Positions 6,878 to 17,229 are shown, counted from the stretch's first letter. The stretch is 50,971 bases of DNA from Gammaproteobacteria bacterium (GCA_030595185.1 JAUVDT010000004.1:1-50971); one strand, 5' to 3'. Made by a program: numbers and translations. Notes: generated by a model from the letters alone, not told the origin.

Positions 6878-7339
6878 CTCTATGTGTATATAACCTAAAT
6901 CCACATAGTCATTTACTTGCACAGGACCAGCAGGACTCACGTTTATATAGTCTGGGAATTCATCTTCCATAACATCAAACCAGCTGGCATAAGTTCCACA
7001 AACGTGAATAGTGGTATCACCAGTGTTTGATAGCGATTTAATCTCTTTATGTAGAGTAGGGTGAGACACTCCTGCTTTCTTTGTTAATAATAAAGACTCA
7101 TCTGCATGTGAAACAATTGCAACTGGCAAGTTAGTAAATTTTGAGCGTAGGGCGCTAATGTCTTTTTTTAGCTCGACTATTATCTTTGCTAAATATAACC
7201 TGTCGCCACTACTTATCTCAATAACAACACCAGCTGGTTGTTTCTCATGTGAGAGAATGTCTTGCAGCTCGTCAAAGGCAAAACTCTGATTTGCATTTAG
7301 TAAAAAACAAAGATATAAAAAATATTTTAATTTATACAT
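6872..7339 (-). CDS. Secreted DsrE/DsrF-like protein
   Basis: 155 residues with an N-terminal signal peptide (hydrophobic 6-22, cut probably after SFA) and a DsrE-like fold. It has the VxxxVSHADESLLLT region and a single conserved cysteine, Cys114, in HVCGTYASW where cytoplasmic DsrE/TusD proteins carry the sulfur-relay cysteine. Periplasmic DsrE-like proteins of this kind are common in gammaproteobacteria and uncharacterised. The gene follows the Nudix gene with a slight overlap (7332-7339), so it is probably in the recQ-nudix operon. A second secreted relative is at 40948-41463. Confidence 0.72.
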   Translation of the reverse strand: MYKLKYFLYLCFLLNANQSFAFDELQDILSHEKQPAGVVIEISSGDRLYLAKIIVELKKDISALRSKFTNLPVAIVSHADESLLLTKKAGVSHPTLHKEIKSLSNTGDTTIHVCGTYASWFDVMEDEFPDYINVSPAGPVQVNDYVDLGYIHIEL

Positions 7340-7913
7340 TTTCAGGCACTTCTTTTAGTAATGATTTCATCTCAGCTGTTATGACACCCGTTTGTAAATT
7401 ATAGTTGCCTGACTTCTTATCATTAAGATATGTTATTAATGTTTGGCGAATGACTGAAAAGGCTAATTCAGTCCAGGGTATATCTTCTTTGTTAAATAAC
7501 TTAACTTCTAGTGATTCACTGCCAGCAGAGAATTCCATATCAACTAACTGAGCTCTATAAATCATATAAACCTGACTTATATGCGGAATGTCGTAAACTG
7601 AATATAAGTGCACATTTGATATTTTTGCATTGGCTTCTTCCAGTGTTTCTCTTATTGCACCGTCACTAGATGTTTCGTTGTTTTCCATGAAGCCCGCAGG
7701 TAGTGTCCATTTGCCATGCTGTGGTTCTATCGCTCTACGGCATAATAATATCTTGTTATCGTGTTCTATAAGGCAGCCAGTAATGATTTTGGGGTTTTGA
7801 TAATGTATGGTGTCGCATTTGCTACAAACATGTCTTAATTTTTGATCGCCGTCAGGTATAACCTGATGAGTCTTTGACCCACATTGCATGCAATAATGTA
7901 TTGGAATATTCAT
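7332..7913 (-). CDS. Nudix hydrolase with N-terminal zinc ribbon
   Basis: 193 residues from the ATG at 7913. I prefer this start because it forms a TAATG overlap with the recQ stop; an ATG 33 bases upstream lies inside recQ. A zinc ribbon (Cys8, Cys11, Cys30, Cys33) precedes a Nudix fold whose box is G74-x5-E80-x7-RE(88-89)-x2-EE(92-93). The architecture is that of NADH pyrophosphatase/ADP-ribose pyrophosphatase-like enzymes that cleave nucleoside diphosphate-linked compounds; the exact substrate cannot be read. Confidence 0.88.
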   Translation of the reverse strand: MNIPIHYCMQCGSKTHQVIPDGDQKLRHVCSKCDTIHYQNPKIITGCLIEHDNKILLCRRAIEPQHGKWTLPAGFMENNETSSDGAIRETLEEANAKISNVHLYSVYDIPHISQVYMIYRAQLVDMEFSAGSESLEVKLFNKEDIPWTELAFSVIRQTLITYLNDKKSGNYNLQTGVITAEMKSLLKEVPENV

Positions 7914-10033
7914 TAAACGATTGTATCCAAACGTGCGCGCACGCAATGAATAATGCCATATTCAACTTCTTCATTTAAGAACTCAAAAACTGCCTTAGAG
8001 CCTTCTTGTCCGCCTTCTGCGCATAGTTCTATTGCTTGTTCTATTTGTTTTATGTCGGTATCTTTTATTTCAGTAATTTCTTCTAGCTTTATGACTTCGT
8101 GTTTTATTGCTGTGGATAAGTGATTATAGATAGTTGATAAACTGAGTTCTCGCGTATCAGCGACATCTTGAGCGTTAAGGTTTTTAAGATAGAGTTCCAG
8201 CGTGGAATTTATCGTTTCACTTAACTCATTTTTAAACCAGGGATGTATATCAAATTGTTTCACTATAGTTAAAAACTGTTGCCCAAATTTATCCAGTTTC
8301 TTTTCACCAATGCCTGCAATTTTTCCCATTTCTATTAAAGAAGAAGGGCGTTTACGTGTCATTTCAATTAATGTTTTATCATGGAATATGACGTAAGGTG
8401 GTACACCTTCATCTTTAGAAAGATCTAATCTACATTGTCGTAAAGCCTCAAATAATTCTTCATCAACATCCCGTAAAGCAGATTTCTGTTTTCCAGCTGA
8501 TTTTTTAGCGCTTTTCTTACTTTGCTTACGTAGTTTTAATTCTATTTCACCACGTAATAAAGGTCGTGCTTTATCGGTTAAATATAATGCCCCGTATTGT
8601 TCGAAGTTTATATTGATATAACCCATTGCTATTAACTGTCGATATATTCCTTTCCACTCATTAACAGATAAATCTTTGCCTATGCCATAAGTCGTGATTT
8701 GGTCATGTGCATTTTTAGTAATTCGATCATTGACTTTACCTAATAATATATCGGTTAAATAACCAATTCCGAAACGTTGACCAGATCGATATATGCAGGA
8801 AAGTGCTTTCCTTGATGCTTCGGTTGCATCCCAGCTTTCAGGTGGAGAGATGCATGTATCACAATTACCGCATTTTTCTTTACTATCTTCACCAAAGTAT
8901 TCAAGTAAGTGATAACGACGACAACTAGTCGTTTCACAAAGAGCCATTAACGAATCTAATTTTGAATGTGAAACACGCTGTTGCATTTCATTATCGCCAC
9001 CCTGAATCATTTGCTTTAGCAACATCATGTCTTTTAGGCCATAGGCCATCCATGCGTCTGCTGGTAATCCGTCACGGCCTGCACGACCTGTTTCTTGATA
9101 ATAAGCTTCAATACTTTTAGGTAAGTTTAAATGAGCAACAAATCGTACGTCCGGTTTATCGATTCCCATTCCGAATGCAATCGTAGCAACGATTATGATT
9201 CCATCTTCACGTAAAAACCGTTTTTGATTTTGTTCGCGTACGTGTTGGTTAAGGCCGGCATGGTAGGGAAGAGCATTAAAGCCTTGTTCAGTTAACCAGT
9301 CAGCAGTTTCCTCAACACGTTTTCTAGACAGACAGTAAATAATTCCCGCATCATCCGAATGGCTGTTTTTAATGAATTTAAGGAGATCAGCTTTACCTGT
9401 CTGGTCACTAATCTGGTAATGGATATTAGGTCTGTCAAAACTATTAATGTATGTTTTGGCGTTATGAAGATCTAGTTGCTGAATAATTTCCTGTCGTGTT
9501 CGTTCATCAGCTGTTGCTGTAAGAGCAATACGCGGAATGTCTGGAAAACGCTCGTGTAAAATACTAAGTTGTTGGTATTCTTTTCTGAAATCATGGCCCC
9601 ATTGAGACACACAGTGAGCTTCATCAATTGCAAATAATGAAATACTGGATTGATTGAGCAAGCTTAACATTCGATTGCTCATTAATCGTTCAGGTGTGAT
9701 GTAGAGTAAATCTAATTCATTACTGAGTAATTGTTGTTCAATAGCGCGTTGTGTTTCATTGCTCTGATTTGAATTTAGATAGCCTGCAGATAAGCCCAAT
9801 TGCGTCAATGCATCCACTTGGTCTTGCATTAATGCAATAAGAGGTGAGACTACAATTCCGACACCTGGCCTGATTATGGCGGGTATCTGATAACAAAGTG
9901 ACTTACCACCGCCCGTGGGCATTAATACCATTGCATCCTTGTTATTTAATATATCCTGGATAATATCCGCTTGCTGGTGTCTGAAATCCTGATAACCAAA
10001 CGTTTTATTAAGTATTTGATAGGCTTCTTTCAT
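7913..10033 (-). CDS. recQ: ATP-dependent DNA helicase RecQ
   Basis: 706 residues, somewhat longer than the usual 600 or so. The SF2 helicase core has MPTGGGKS (38-45) and DEAH (137-140). A RecQ zinc-binding region follows (C-R-R-Y-H then CGNCDTC, around 370-392), then a winged-helix RQC, an HRDC domain (about 528-600), and an extra C-terminal helix-turn-helix ([20 protein letters not shown]) that explains the length. It unwinds DNA in a 3'-5' direction for recombinational repair. First gene of a recQ-nudix-DsrE unit, divergent from the EAL-HDOD gene. Confidence 0.95.
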   Translation of the reverse strand: MKEAYQILNKTFGYQDFRHQQADIIQDILNNKDAMVLMPTGGGKSLCYQIPAIIRPGVGIVVSPLIALMQDQVDALTQLGLSAGYLNSNQSNETQRAIEQQLLSNELDLLYITPERLMSNRMLSLLNQSSISLFAIDEAHCVSQWGHDFRKEYQQLSILHERFPDIPRIALTATADERTRQEIIQQLDLHNAKTYINSFDRPNIHYQISDQTGKADLLKFIKNSHSDDAGIIYCLSRKRVEETADWLTEQGFNALPYHAGLNQHVREQNQKRFLREDGIIIVATIAFGMGIDKPDVRFVAHLNLPKSIEAYYQETGRAGRDGLPADAWMAYGLKDMMLLKQMIQGGDNEMQQRVSHSKLDSLMALCETTSCRRYHLLEYFGEDSKEKCGNCDTCISPPESWDATEASRKALSCIYRSGQRFGIGYLTDILLGKVNDRITKNAHDQITTYGIGKDLSVNEWKGIYRQLIAMGYININFEQYGALYLTDKARPLLRGEIELKLRKQSKKSAKKSAGKQKSALRDVDEELFEALRQCRLDLSKDEGVPPYVIFHDKTLIEMTRKRPSSLIEMGKIAGIGEKKLDKFGQQFLTIVKQFDIHPWFKNELSETINSTLELYLKNLNAQDVADTRELSLSTIYNHLSTAIKHEVIKLEEITEIKDTDIKQIEQAIELCAEGGQEGSKAVFEFLNEEVEYGIIHCVRARLDTIV

Positions 10034-10180
10034 TGGTTGGCTGACTTTTTAAGTGTGGGCATCATTTAATAAACTATATTCACGTTTAATGTATATTAGC
10101 GTTGTATATCAGCATTTTAACAGAAAATATCAGTATTTATGTGCCATAATTTAGTTTTTAAGAAATCATAACTAAAAATA

Positions 10181-11389
10181 ATGAGTGACATTTATATTGC
10201 CCGTCAGCCAATTTATGATAGTTCTTTGGAGATAATAGGTTACGAACTGTTATATCGGAGCAGTGAAGTAAATGCTGCTACTTTTGAGGATGGGGACATT
10301 GCATCCAGTGAAACAATTGTTAATTCATTTATTCACATTGGTATTGATAATTTAGTAGGCACTTCACTCGCTTTTGTAAACTTACCTTCTGAGTTTATTT
10401 TAAATAATTCACTTATCCCAATGTTCCATGAACAAGCCGTGCTTGAAGTGCTTGAGGACGTTGAACCCACTGATGAAATTATTGCAGGTCTGCTATCTCT
10501 AAAATCTAAGGGTTATAAAATTGCATTAGATGATTTTGAATATACAGATAAGCTGGACCCTATGATCGCTCTTGCTGATTTTATTAAAATTGACGTGCTT
10601 GAATATACTCAGGCTGAACTATCTAAATTAATTACTAAATTAAGAAGTAAATATAATGCTAAATTAATAGCAGAGAAAGTTGAAACTAAAGAACTCTTTG
10701 ATCGTTGTAATGAGCTGGCTTTTGACTTTTATCAAGGTTACTTCTTTTGCTACCCCCAAATGGTTGTAGAAAAGAACATTCCTAGTAATAAAATGGTTGT
10801 ATTAACTTTAATTAGCCAAATACAAAATCCAGATGTTGAAATTGAAGAGCTTGAATCAATACTTGCCCAAGATGTAACCCTTACTTATAAATTACTTAGG
10901 TACATAAACAGTGCTGCATTTACTTTAAGGCGTGAAATTGATTCCTTAAAGGATGCAATTGTCTTACTAGGTTTAGAGGCGATTAAAAACTGGGCTAGCC
11001 TGATATTAATGAGTAAGATTGTTGATGATAAACCTCGGCAATTAATAGTAACTGCACTGATACGTGCAAAGATGTCTGAATTGCTTTCACATCACATTAA
11101 TCCTCAGCTAGAAAAACAAGCCTTCATCTGTGGTTTATTCTCAGTCCTCGATGCGTTGATGGATAAGCCAATGATCGATTTACTTGATACTGTCATTTTA
11201 TCAACACCTATTAAATTAGCGTTACTCGATCATGAAGGAGAGCTGGGGGTGATTTTGAAAAACTGTGTTCTGTATGAGCAAGCTCAATTTGAGCTTTTAG
11301 ATGATAATTTAAATACAGTTTATTTTAATGAATCCTATTTAGCGGCTGTTAAATGGGCTGACCAAACTATGAGAGAGTTACAAAATTAA
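10181..11389 (+). CDS. EAL-HDOD signalling protein (YuxH/CdgJ-like)
   Basis: 402 residues. An N-terminal EAL-like domain (about 1-200; IYIARQPIYD, GYELLYRS, IALDDFEY, FYQGYFF) precedes an HDOD domain (about 200-390; LLRYINSAAF, LGLEAIKNWASLI). The EAL signature itself is replaced and several catalytic acidic residues are absent, so it more likely senses c-di-GMP or acts as a scaffold than hydrolyses it, as reported for related CdgJ-type proteins. It ends TAATG, directly coupled to the HIT-family gene. Confidence 0.9.
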   Translation: MSDIYIARQPIYDSSLEIIGYELLYRSSEVNAATFEDGDIASSETIVNSFIHIGIDNLVGTSLAFVNLPSEFILNNSLIPMFHEQAVLEVLEDVEPTDEIIAGLLSLKSKGYKIALDDFEYTDKLDPMIALADFIKIDVLEYTQAELSKLITKLRSKYNAKLIAEKVETKELFDRCNELAFDFYQGYFFCYPQMVVEKNIPSNKMVVLTLISQIQNPDVEIEELESILAQDVTLTYKLLRYINSAAFTLRREIDSLKDAIVLLGLEAIKNWASLILMSKIVDDKPRQLIVTALIRAKMSELLSHHINPQLEKQAFICGLFSVLDALMDKPMIDLLDTVILSTPIKLALLDHEGELGVILKNCVLYEQAQFELLDDNLNTVYFNESYLAAVKWADQTMRELQN

Positions 11390-11808
11390 TGTTTAAACTA
11401 CATGAACAATTAGAAAAAGACTGTATAGAACTGGGTCAGTTTGAGCTTTGTACTTTGTTATTGATGAATGATTCAAGTTATCCGTGGTTTATATTGGTTC
11501 CTGAGCGTGAAAATGTATCAGAAATTTATGAGCTTTCAGATGAAGACCAATTGTTACTCTCAAAAGAATCTAACTTCTTAGCTCTTATCTTAAAAAATTA
11601 TTTTTATGCCGATAAAATCAATATTGCTGCGTTAGGTAATGTAGTACCGCAATTACATATACATCATATTGCAAGATATCATGAAGATCGTTCATGGCCA
11701 GCACCTGTTTGGGGGAAACATGAAGCTATTAAATATGAAGAAGATGAGTTAAATAAGATATTTGATGTGGTAAATAAAGCAATCAGTGAAACAGCTGTGA
11801 TCGATTAA
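11389..11808 (+). CDS. HIT-family (histidine triad) protein
   Basis: 139 residues, cytoplasmic. The histidine-triad nucleotide-binding motif appears as LHIHHIARYHED (89-100) with His90, His92 and His93; the usual third position is shifted, as in the short proteobacterial HIT-like group. HIT proteins hydrolyse or transfer nucleotidyl groups. Its ATG shares an A with the stop of the EAL-HDOD gene, so the two are translationally coupled. Substrate unknown. Confidence 0.85.
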   Translation: MFKLHEQLEKDCIELGQFELCTLLLMNDSSYPWFILVPERENVSEIYELSDEDQLLLSKESNFLALILKNYFYADKINIAALGNVVPQLHIHHIARYHEDRSWPAPVWGKHEAIKYEEDELNKIFDVVNKAISETAVID

Positions 11809-11814
11809 TAACGC

Positions 11815-12579
11815 TTAACTTAAAGAAAATAACGCCTTAGCATTTATTGATGTTTGATTAGCAACCTCTTCAGTACTCATATTCTTTAGCTGTGAAAGTG
11901 CCTTTAAAGCATCGATAATATAATCCGGTTGATTTCGTTCTCCTTGATGATTGAACCCGCTCATATCCGGTGAGTCAGTTTCAAGCAGAATAGACTCAAG
12001 AGGGATTTTTTTCGCTAAATCATGAATCTTTCTGGCATTCGGGTATGTCATGGTGCCGCCAAAGCCCAATTTAAAACCCAAATCAATATAACGTTTTGCT
12101 TGTTCGTAACTACCATTAAATGCGTGACATGAGCCACCTTTTAAGTCTTTTGTCTTTAGTATAGAAAGCACATCATCATGCGCTTTTCTAACATGTAATA
12201 TTACAGGTAGGGCATTAGATTCTGCGATATCTAATTGCTCATTAAAAAAGAGTTTCTGCTTTTCTTTATCAGTATCTTTTATATAAAAGTCTAATCCAAT
12301 TTCACCAATAGCTATTGGATTGTATTTGCTTACGTATTCTTGTAATAGAGTTATATCATTTGAACAATGAGCCTTGATAAAAACGGGGTGCAGACCAAGA
12401 GCAGGGTATAGTCCATCGTTAACCGTGACTACATGCAACAATGTCGACCAGCTTTTTGATTCGATGGCAGGTACAATAATGGATTTAATACCTATCTCTT
12501 TGCAGTTTTTGATAATGACATCTCTATCTTTATCAAAAATAGCCAAATCGATATGACAATGTGAATCTACTATATTCAT
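11815..12579 (-). CDS. TatD-family metal-dependent deoxyribonuclease
   Basis: 254 residues, full length for the family. Metal ligands sit in VDSHCHID (N-terminus), GEIGLDFY (Glu), ILHVRKAHDD (His), CHAFNGS (His) and ETDSPDMS (Asp). TatD proteins are TIM-barrel 3'-5' exonuclease/DNases with suggested roles in DNA repair; several paralogues per genome are normal, so I do not assign tatD, ycfH or yjjV. It converges closely with the HIT gene (6-bp gap) and follows the SprT-like gene on the same strand. Confidence 0.92.
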   Translation of the reverse strand: MNIVDSHCHIDLAIFDKDRDVIIKNCKEIGIKSIIVPAIESKSWSTLLHVVTVNDGLYPALGLHPVFIKAHCSNDITLLQEYVSKYNPIAIGEIGLDFYIKDTDKEKQKLFFNEQLDIAESNALPVILHVRKAHDDVLSILKTKDLKGGSCHAFNGSYEQAKRYIDLGFKLGFGGTMTYPNARKIHDLAKKIPLESILLETDSPDMSGFNHQGERNQPDYIIDALKALSQLKNMSTEEVANQTSINAKALFSLS

Positions 12580-12640
12580 TGCTTGATTCTTACATTTTAT
12601 CTCTATAAAAGGAATTATTAAAAAATGTTTTAATATAAGG

Positions 12641-13354
12641 CTATTTTTTTGTAGCTCTATATTTTGGTATTTTCCAAATAGAGCTTCTAAACATTGCAGG
12701 AACCGTTACTATAATCGTTTTTTTATTTATCTTTGTAACGATACCGTCATATATCTTATTTTTATGTTCAAAGCTTATTTTATCATTTAAATAAAAGCAG
12801 CTTTCATCATTTAATAAATCTATTGATGAGTTATTCGATTTAGTGATCTCTGTATCTAGTGATAAGTTTTTCAGGCTACAAGATGCTATTAATTTATTTT
12901 TAACCTCGTTTGCAATACCGCTATCATGGAAATAAGATAATATTTCATAAAAACGAATATTGTGTACGCTGCCTCTTTTATGCCAACCAACGTGTTGTTG
13001 TACTAGATGCGAAAACTCATGGCAGATAGTGTGAGATAGTACACTAGCGATAGAAATATCATTATCGAAATAGTTATATTTTAATATTTCACGATAGGTT
13101 AACCAGAAAGGAAGTTCATTTTGATTAAGTTTACTCTTAATCATTTTTTTGCCATAAGTAATAGTATATTGAGAACTTCTTCTATCGTATTTACAATAAG
13201 TAGCTAGACCACTACCAATACGATTGGATAGTTTAATATTTGATAGAGATATATCATTAAATTTTATATCTGATTCATTTAACAAATCAGATGTTATCTC
13301 ACAAAGAGTTGATGCTATCTTTTTATACTTGTCAGACATAGTTTGAAATATCAA
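12641..13354 (-). CDS. SprT-like zinc metalloprotease domain protein
   Basis: 237 residues. The zinc-protease helix HEFSH is at 112-116, preceded by the long helix SVLSHTIC and followed by His131 in SVHNIRFYEIL, the expected third ligand. The C-terminal part (about 185-237) looks like a small beta domain. SprT/Spartan relatives cleave DNA-protein crosslinks in eukaryotes; bacterial roles are mostly unknown. The start overlaps the end of the sugar-kinase gene by 23 bp; an internal ATG at 13339 is also possible. Codon use is very AT-rich. Confidence 0.78.
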   Translation of the reverse strand: MIFQTMSDKYKKIASTLCEITSDLLNESDIKFNDISLSNIKLSNRIGSGLATYCKYDRRSSQYTITYGKKMIKSKLNQNELPFWLTYREILKYNYFDNDISIASVLSHTICHEFSHLVQQHVGWHKRGSVHNIRFYEILSYFHDSGIANEVKNKLIASCSLKNLSLDTEITKSNNSSIDLLNDESCFYLNDKISFEHKNKIYDGIVTKINKKTIIVTVPAMFRSSIWKIPKYRATKK

Positions 13355-14204
13355 AACCTGAAACAGATATTTTATAAGCCGCTATCTTATTCGAAGCATC
13401 AAGTGCGTCGAGTAATGACTTTTTATTAACTAATGAATCTATAACCCCTGCATTGAAAGTATCACCTGCACCAATAGTATCAACTACGTTAGGCTGTTTA
13501 ATAGCCGGTTTAAACACAATACCTTGGTCTTTATTAATCCCATAGGAGCCTTTGTCACCCCAGGCAAGAATCATTGTTTTATTTGGGTAGGTTGTGTGCA
13601 ATTCTTCTAAAAAGGCTTCTGGATCATTACCAGAGACAGTCAAACAATAATCTTTTGAGAAGATAAGTGTATTTGAAAGAGGGTAGAGGTCTTCTATTCC
13701 ATCTCGGTATTTTTCAAATTCGATTGAAGATGCTATTACTGTCTTGTATTCATTTAGATGCGTAAGCATTAATTTGGTCTGTGCAATATTACGTCCTTCA
13801 AAATGAATCCAGTTAAATTGATCTAAGGGAATGGTTTTGAAATGTTCAAATGTTAATTCAGGTAAATCACGATAGTGCACGATTGACCTGGAGCCATTCT
13901 TTTCATTAAGTACTATATAGGAAGTTGGCACTTTCCCATTGCTGTGCACTTGAATATATCGTGTGTTAATTGAATAGCGTTTCAGGTCTTTTTTAATCGT
14001 TTCAGCATCAGGCTCATCAGCCAATGTTCCCGCCCAAAAACATTCATGATTAAGCTGACTAAGTACCGTCAGAGTATTTGTGATATTACCACCGCGCGTT
14101 ATTTTTTGACCTGTAGATCGTATTTCACTGTCTTCAACGGGGTAGTCGGCAACGTAGTTGATAATATCTAGTGTAGCGATACCAATGCCGAGAATTTTAG
14201 CCAT
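13332..14204 (-). CDS. PfkB-family carbohydrate kinase (ketohexokinase-like)
   Basis: 290 residues of the ribokinase/PfkB fold: GGN (38-40) in the sugar-binding region and the signature GAGDTFNAG (245-253) with catalytic Asp248. The family phosphorylates sugars or nucleosides with ATP; the layout (early RGGNITNTLTVLSQL, DTIGAGD) resembles ketohexokinase-like members. No sugar transporter or pathway gene is adjacent, so the substrate is unknown. Translationally overlaps the SprT-like gene downstream. Confidence 0.88.
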   Translation of the reverse strand: MAKILGIGIATLDIINYVADYPVEDSEIRSTGQKITRGGNITNTLTVLSQLNHECFWAGTLADEPDAETIKKDLKRYSINTRYIQVHSNGKVPTSYIVLNEKNGSRSIVHYRDLPELTFEHFKTIPLDQFNWIHFEGRNIAQTKLMLTHLNEYKTVIASSIEFEKYRDGIEDLYPLSNTLIFSKDYCLTVSGNDPEAFLEELHTTYPNKTMILAWGDKGSYGINKDQGIVFKPAIKQPNVVDTIGAGDTFNAGVIDSLVNKKSLLDALDASNKIAAYKISVSGFDISNYV

Positions 14205-14318
14205 TAACTTATATTTTATGAGTGGTTACTGTCTAAATAGTATATCAATGCTATTGCGCTTTATCATCCCTTTGTTTAAAGTGTTTTAACAGTAAACTTA
14301 ATACTCAAAGGATTGAAA

Positions 14319-14720
14319 ATGTTATTATCTATACCGGTCACATCTGTATTTGCTCTATGTCTTACGCTGCTCATTATTTATTTGGCGTTACAGGTAGTTC
14401 GTAATCGAAGAAAACACAGAATTGGTTATGGTGATGCTGAAAATAAGGACCTATGTAAAGCCATAGCTGCACATTCAAATGCTGTAGAGAATATTCCTTT
14501 AGCACTTCTTTTGCTATTAATGCTTGAAATTAACCAGTTAGATCAAACCATATTAATCGCCTTTGGTGCCGCTTTACTATTGGCGCGTATTATCCATGCA
14601 TTTGGTTTATTGAAGTCTATTACAGTATCGTTTGGTCGAACATATGGCACGATGCTGACCTGGTTGATTATGATTGCTATGGCAGCACTCAATGTTGCTT
14701 TAACTCTATTTATAGAGTGA
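14319..14720 (+). CDS. MAPEG-family membrane protein
   Basis: 133 residues with four hydrophobic helices and the MAPEG core: RNRRKHRIGYGDAENKDLCK then AHSNAVENIPLALLLLLMLE. MAPEG proteins are small inner-membrane glutathione- or eicosanoid-related enzymes in eukaryotes; bacterial function is mostly undefined. I use the ATG at 14319, which has an AAAGGA site 6 nt upstream, rather than the TTG at 14313. Convergent with trmH. Confidence 0.87.
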   Translation: MLLSIPVTSVFALCLTLLIIYLALQVVRNRRKHRIGYGDAENKDLCKAIAAHSNAVENIPLALLLLLMLEINQLDQTILIAFGAALLLARIIHAFGLLKSITVSFGRTYGTMLTWLIMIAMAALNVALTLFIE

Positions 14721-14721
14721 C

Positions 14722-15384
14722 TTATACTTTAGTCTCAGTGATTAGAATCTGACCGTCGTCGTCAAGCTCAGGGTAATTTTCTTTACGTTCTTTGCATTGA
14801 TTAGATACTCTGGGTTGAGTCCATTCGAACAATTTCTTTTTGTATTTATCTGTGTCCATTCGGCTAACATCGTACATGCCCGCTTTTTTACGTTGTTCTA
14901 ATGCTTCGTATAATATAACTGACATTGCTACTGAAACATTAAGTGACTGAACCATTCCTAACATTGGGATTGCAATGCAATGATCTGCATGTTCAATCGC
15001 GTAGTCACTAACACCTACGTACTCAGAGCCTGCAATGATGGCCGTCGGTTTTGTATAATCAATTTCTTTATAATCAATGGTGTTATCTGACAGGTGAGTA
15101 ACAACTAACTGCATGCCTTGTGACTTTAAATTCTTAAATGCAGCTTCTGTGGTTTTGTATTTATTAAGTGCAACCCAGCGACGAATACCACCAGCTGCCA
15201 TTTGTGATAAGCGCAATCCTTTAATCGATGTAACAGCATGTACCTCATCAATACCAACAGCATCACATGTTCGTGCAATAGCGGCTAAGTTATGGGGCTT
15301 TTCTACGTCTTCTAATAAGACAGTAAGGTCTGGCTGTCTTTGTGTAAGAATTTTTTTTAGTTTATTAAAACGATCTGGGAGCAT
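14722..15384 (-). CDS. trmH: tRNA (guanosine-18-2'-O)-methyltransferase
   Basis: 220 residues, the size of E. coli TrmH (SpoU). It methylates the 2'-OH of G18 in the tRNA D-loop using S-adenosylmethionine. SPOUT motifs are visible: motif 1 NLAAIARTCDAVGIDEVHAV, motif 2 around IIAGSEYVGVS, and motif 3 IPMLGMVQSLNVSVAMSVIL, forming the knotted cofactor site. RQPDLTVLLEDVEKPHN near the N-terminus is TrmH-like. It abuts the upstream radical-SAM gene and is likely co-transcribed. Confidence 0.93.
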   Translation of the reverse strand: MLPDRFNKLKKILTQRQPDLTVLLEDVEKPHNLAAIARTCDAVGIDEVHAVTSIKGLRLSQMAAGGIRRWVALNKYKTTEAAFKNLKSQGMQLVVTHLSDNTIDYKEIDYTKPTAIIAGSEYVGVSDYAIEHADHCIAIPMLGMVQSLNVSVAMSVILYEALEQRKKAGMYDVSRMDTDKYKKKLFEWTQPRVSNQCKERKENYPELDDDGQILITETKV

Positions 15385-16890
15385 TTATTGGTGTCTATTT
15401 TGACGTTTACTATGTGACTGACTAATACTTTTGTTAGCATTTAATGATTCGATTCCATCGAATGTCGGTCTGCCTTTTAAGCCAGATCTTTCAAAATCTG
15501 CAGTTAGTACAAATGCTGACTGTTCACTATCAATTTCTAAACAACTTGTCATTCCTTTGAATAACAATGTAAATAAACGATTAAGAGAAATTTTATGCGT
15601 TTGATCAGTTACTTCAAATAGCCAGTCACTTAAAGCCATGAAGTTAACATAAGGTGTTTCACCTAATAAAATAGGTAAGCTATTTTTAAAACGCCCGGAA
15701 TTGGCAATTAAGTCCCAATACCTTGCAAAACGACTCATCCTTTGCATTTCATTAAAGCTGACGTCTTTATTTTTTAAGATATTGTAGGGGGCGACAGGGT
15801 TGTACTTCATTTGGTATTCAAAAGTATGCCGTATAATTGGTGTGCCGCGTAAGCGTTTTAATATACCTACTTGAATTTCATGCGGTTGAAGTGAAACCAG
15901 TTTATCAAAACCATGTGCAAAAGTTGCTAGTGTTTCACCAGGCAGGCCTACTATTAAATCAGTATGCAAATGAGCAGTCGTTTCATTGACTAACCATTTA
16001 ATATTCTCTTCGCTCTTTAGATTGTTTTGCTTTCTACTAATGGTTTTTTGAATATCAACGTCAAAGCTTTGTATCCCAATTTCAAATTGTAACCGGCCTT
16101 CAGGAAACTTCTTGATTATGTCTTTTAATTTTTCAGGTAAATGATCGGGTATTAATTCAAAATGTAGAAACAAATCATTATCTAGTTTTTCAAGGAAAAA
16201 GTTTAATATTCTTATACTGTTTTCAATTTTAAGGTTAAACGTTCTGTCGACAAATTTAAATGAGCGCACACCTCGGTCGTAAAGACTTTGTAACGAATCA
16301 AGGAATAAATCGAGATCAAATGGTATAGCCGTTTTATCTAATGAAGATAAACAAAATTCACATTTAAACGGACAGCCTCGTGATGCCTCAACATAAATAA
16401 CTCGGTTATCAATATCTTCCTGAGTCAGTACGTCATAAGGAAGCTTAATATCCTTTAACTTAGGTAGTTCAGCCTGCATGATTTTATTGTCAGGTAAATT
16501 ACCTTTATAAATATCTTCACAAAATTGTGTGAATGCTAAATCTGCCTGACCTGTTATAACGTAATCAGCGTATTCAACGATTGTTTGCTCTTCTGTTTCA
16601 TAACTGACTTCTGGGCCACCAAGTACGATGATAGTTTCAGGTGATATAGCTTTCAGTAATGCGACGAGTTCTGTTGTTTGATCAACATTCCATATATAGA
16701 CACCCAGACCAATAATCTTGGGATTTGAAGACAAGAGCTTTTCTGCAATATCAATAGGGCGAGTATTGATAATGAATTCTTGTATTTCAGTGACAGCTTG
16801 TAGTTCCCCCATGTTTGCATATAGGTACCGAGCACCTAATGAGGCATGAATGTAACGAGCGTTTAGTGTGGATATAATGATTTCAGGCAT
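15385..16890 (-). CDS. B12-binding-domain radical SAM protein (DUF4080-like)
   Basis: 501 residues. An N-terminal cobalamin-binding-like Rossmann domain (about 1-140, with LGGPEVSYE) precedes a radical-SAM domain carrying CPFKCEFC (Cx3Cx2C), which binds the 4Fe-4S cluster and S-adenosylmethionine. The C-terminus (about 370-480) fits DUF4080. Such proteins may be methylases or other B12-dependent radical enzymes, but this family is uncharacterised. Directly upstream of trmH with no gap, suggesting one transcript. Confidence 0.87.
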   Translation of the reverse strand: MPEIIISTLNARYIHASLGARYLYANMGELQAVTEIQEFIINTRPIDIAEKLLSSNPKIIGLGVYIWNVDQTTELVALLKAISPETIIVLGGPEVSYETEEQTIVEYADYVITGQADLAFTQFCEDIYKGNLPDNKIMQAELPKLKDIKLPYDVLTQEDIDNRVIYVEASRGCPFKCEFCLSSLDKTAIPFDLDLFLDSLQSLYDRGVRSFKFVDRTFNLKIENSIRILNFFLEKLDNDLFLHFELIPDHLPEKLKDIIKKFPEGRLQFEIGIQSFDVDIQKTISRKQNNLKSEENIKWLVNETTAHLHTDLIVGLPGETLATFAHGFDKLVSLQPHEIQVGILKRLRGTPIIRHTFEYQMKYNPVAPYNILKNKDVSFNEMQRMSRFARYWDLIANSGRFKNSLPILLGETPYVNFMALSDWLFEVTDQTHKISLNRLFTLLFKGMTSCLEIDSEQSAFVLTADFERSGLKGRPTFDGIESLNANKSISQSHSKRQNRHQ

Positions 16891-16975
16891 CCGGCTATGA
16901 TACCAAGTTAAGCGTGTTTATTCGCTATTAAATCAGTTAAAATGTTGGCTTCTTATACTGTTTTAAGTCATTTAT

Positions 16976-17218
16976 ATGCGTGGTTTTGTTCCACCCGATC
17001 CCAGTACTAGCGTGTCCATTGAGCGTTTTGCTATCGTTTATGTGCCTAAACGCAGTCGAAAACGTTTTTCTATTGGTTGTGTTGAGGTTGTTGAAACAGA
17101 AGAACAAGCCTTAGAAGGTTCTGATGAGGAAAATAATCATTTTGCAGCTAAAGTATTAGGCCCCTCAAAGTCTTCTGAAGGGCAATACCTTTATTATCTT
17201 ATAAACTGGATTCGCTAA
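16976..17218 (+). CDS. Small protein of unknown function
   Basis: 80 residues; I do not recognise it. No signal peptide, no membrane segment. The N-terminal half is basic (VYVPKRSRKRFSIG) and the middle acidic (EEQALEGSDEEN). No strong ribosome-binding site precedes the ATG. It fills a gap between two divergently or convergently placed genes without overlap, and its composition is protein-like, which is why I keep it. Confidence 0.5.
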   Translation: MRGFVPPDPSTSVSIERFAIVYVPKRSRKRFSIGCVEVVETEEQALEGSDEENNHFAAKVLGPSKSSEGQYLYYLINWIR

Positions 17219-17229
17219 GAATAAGTATC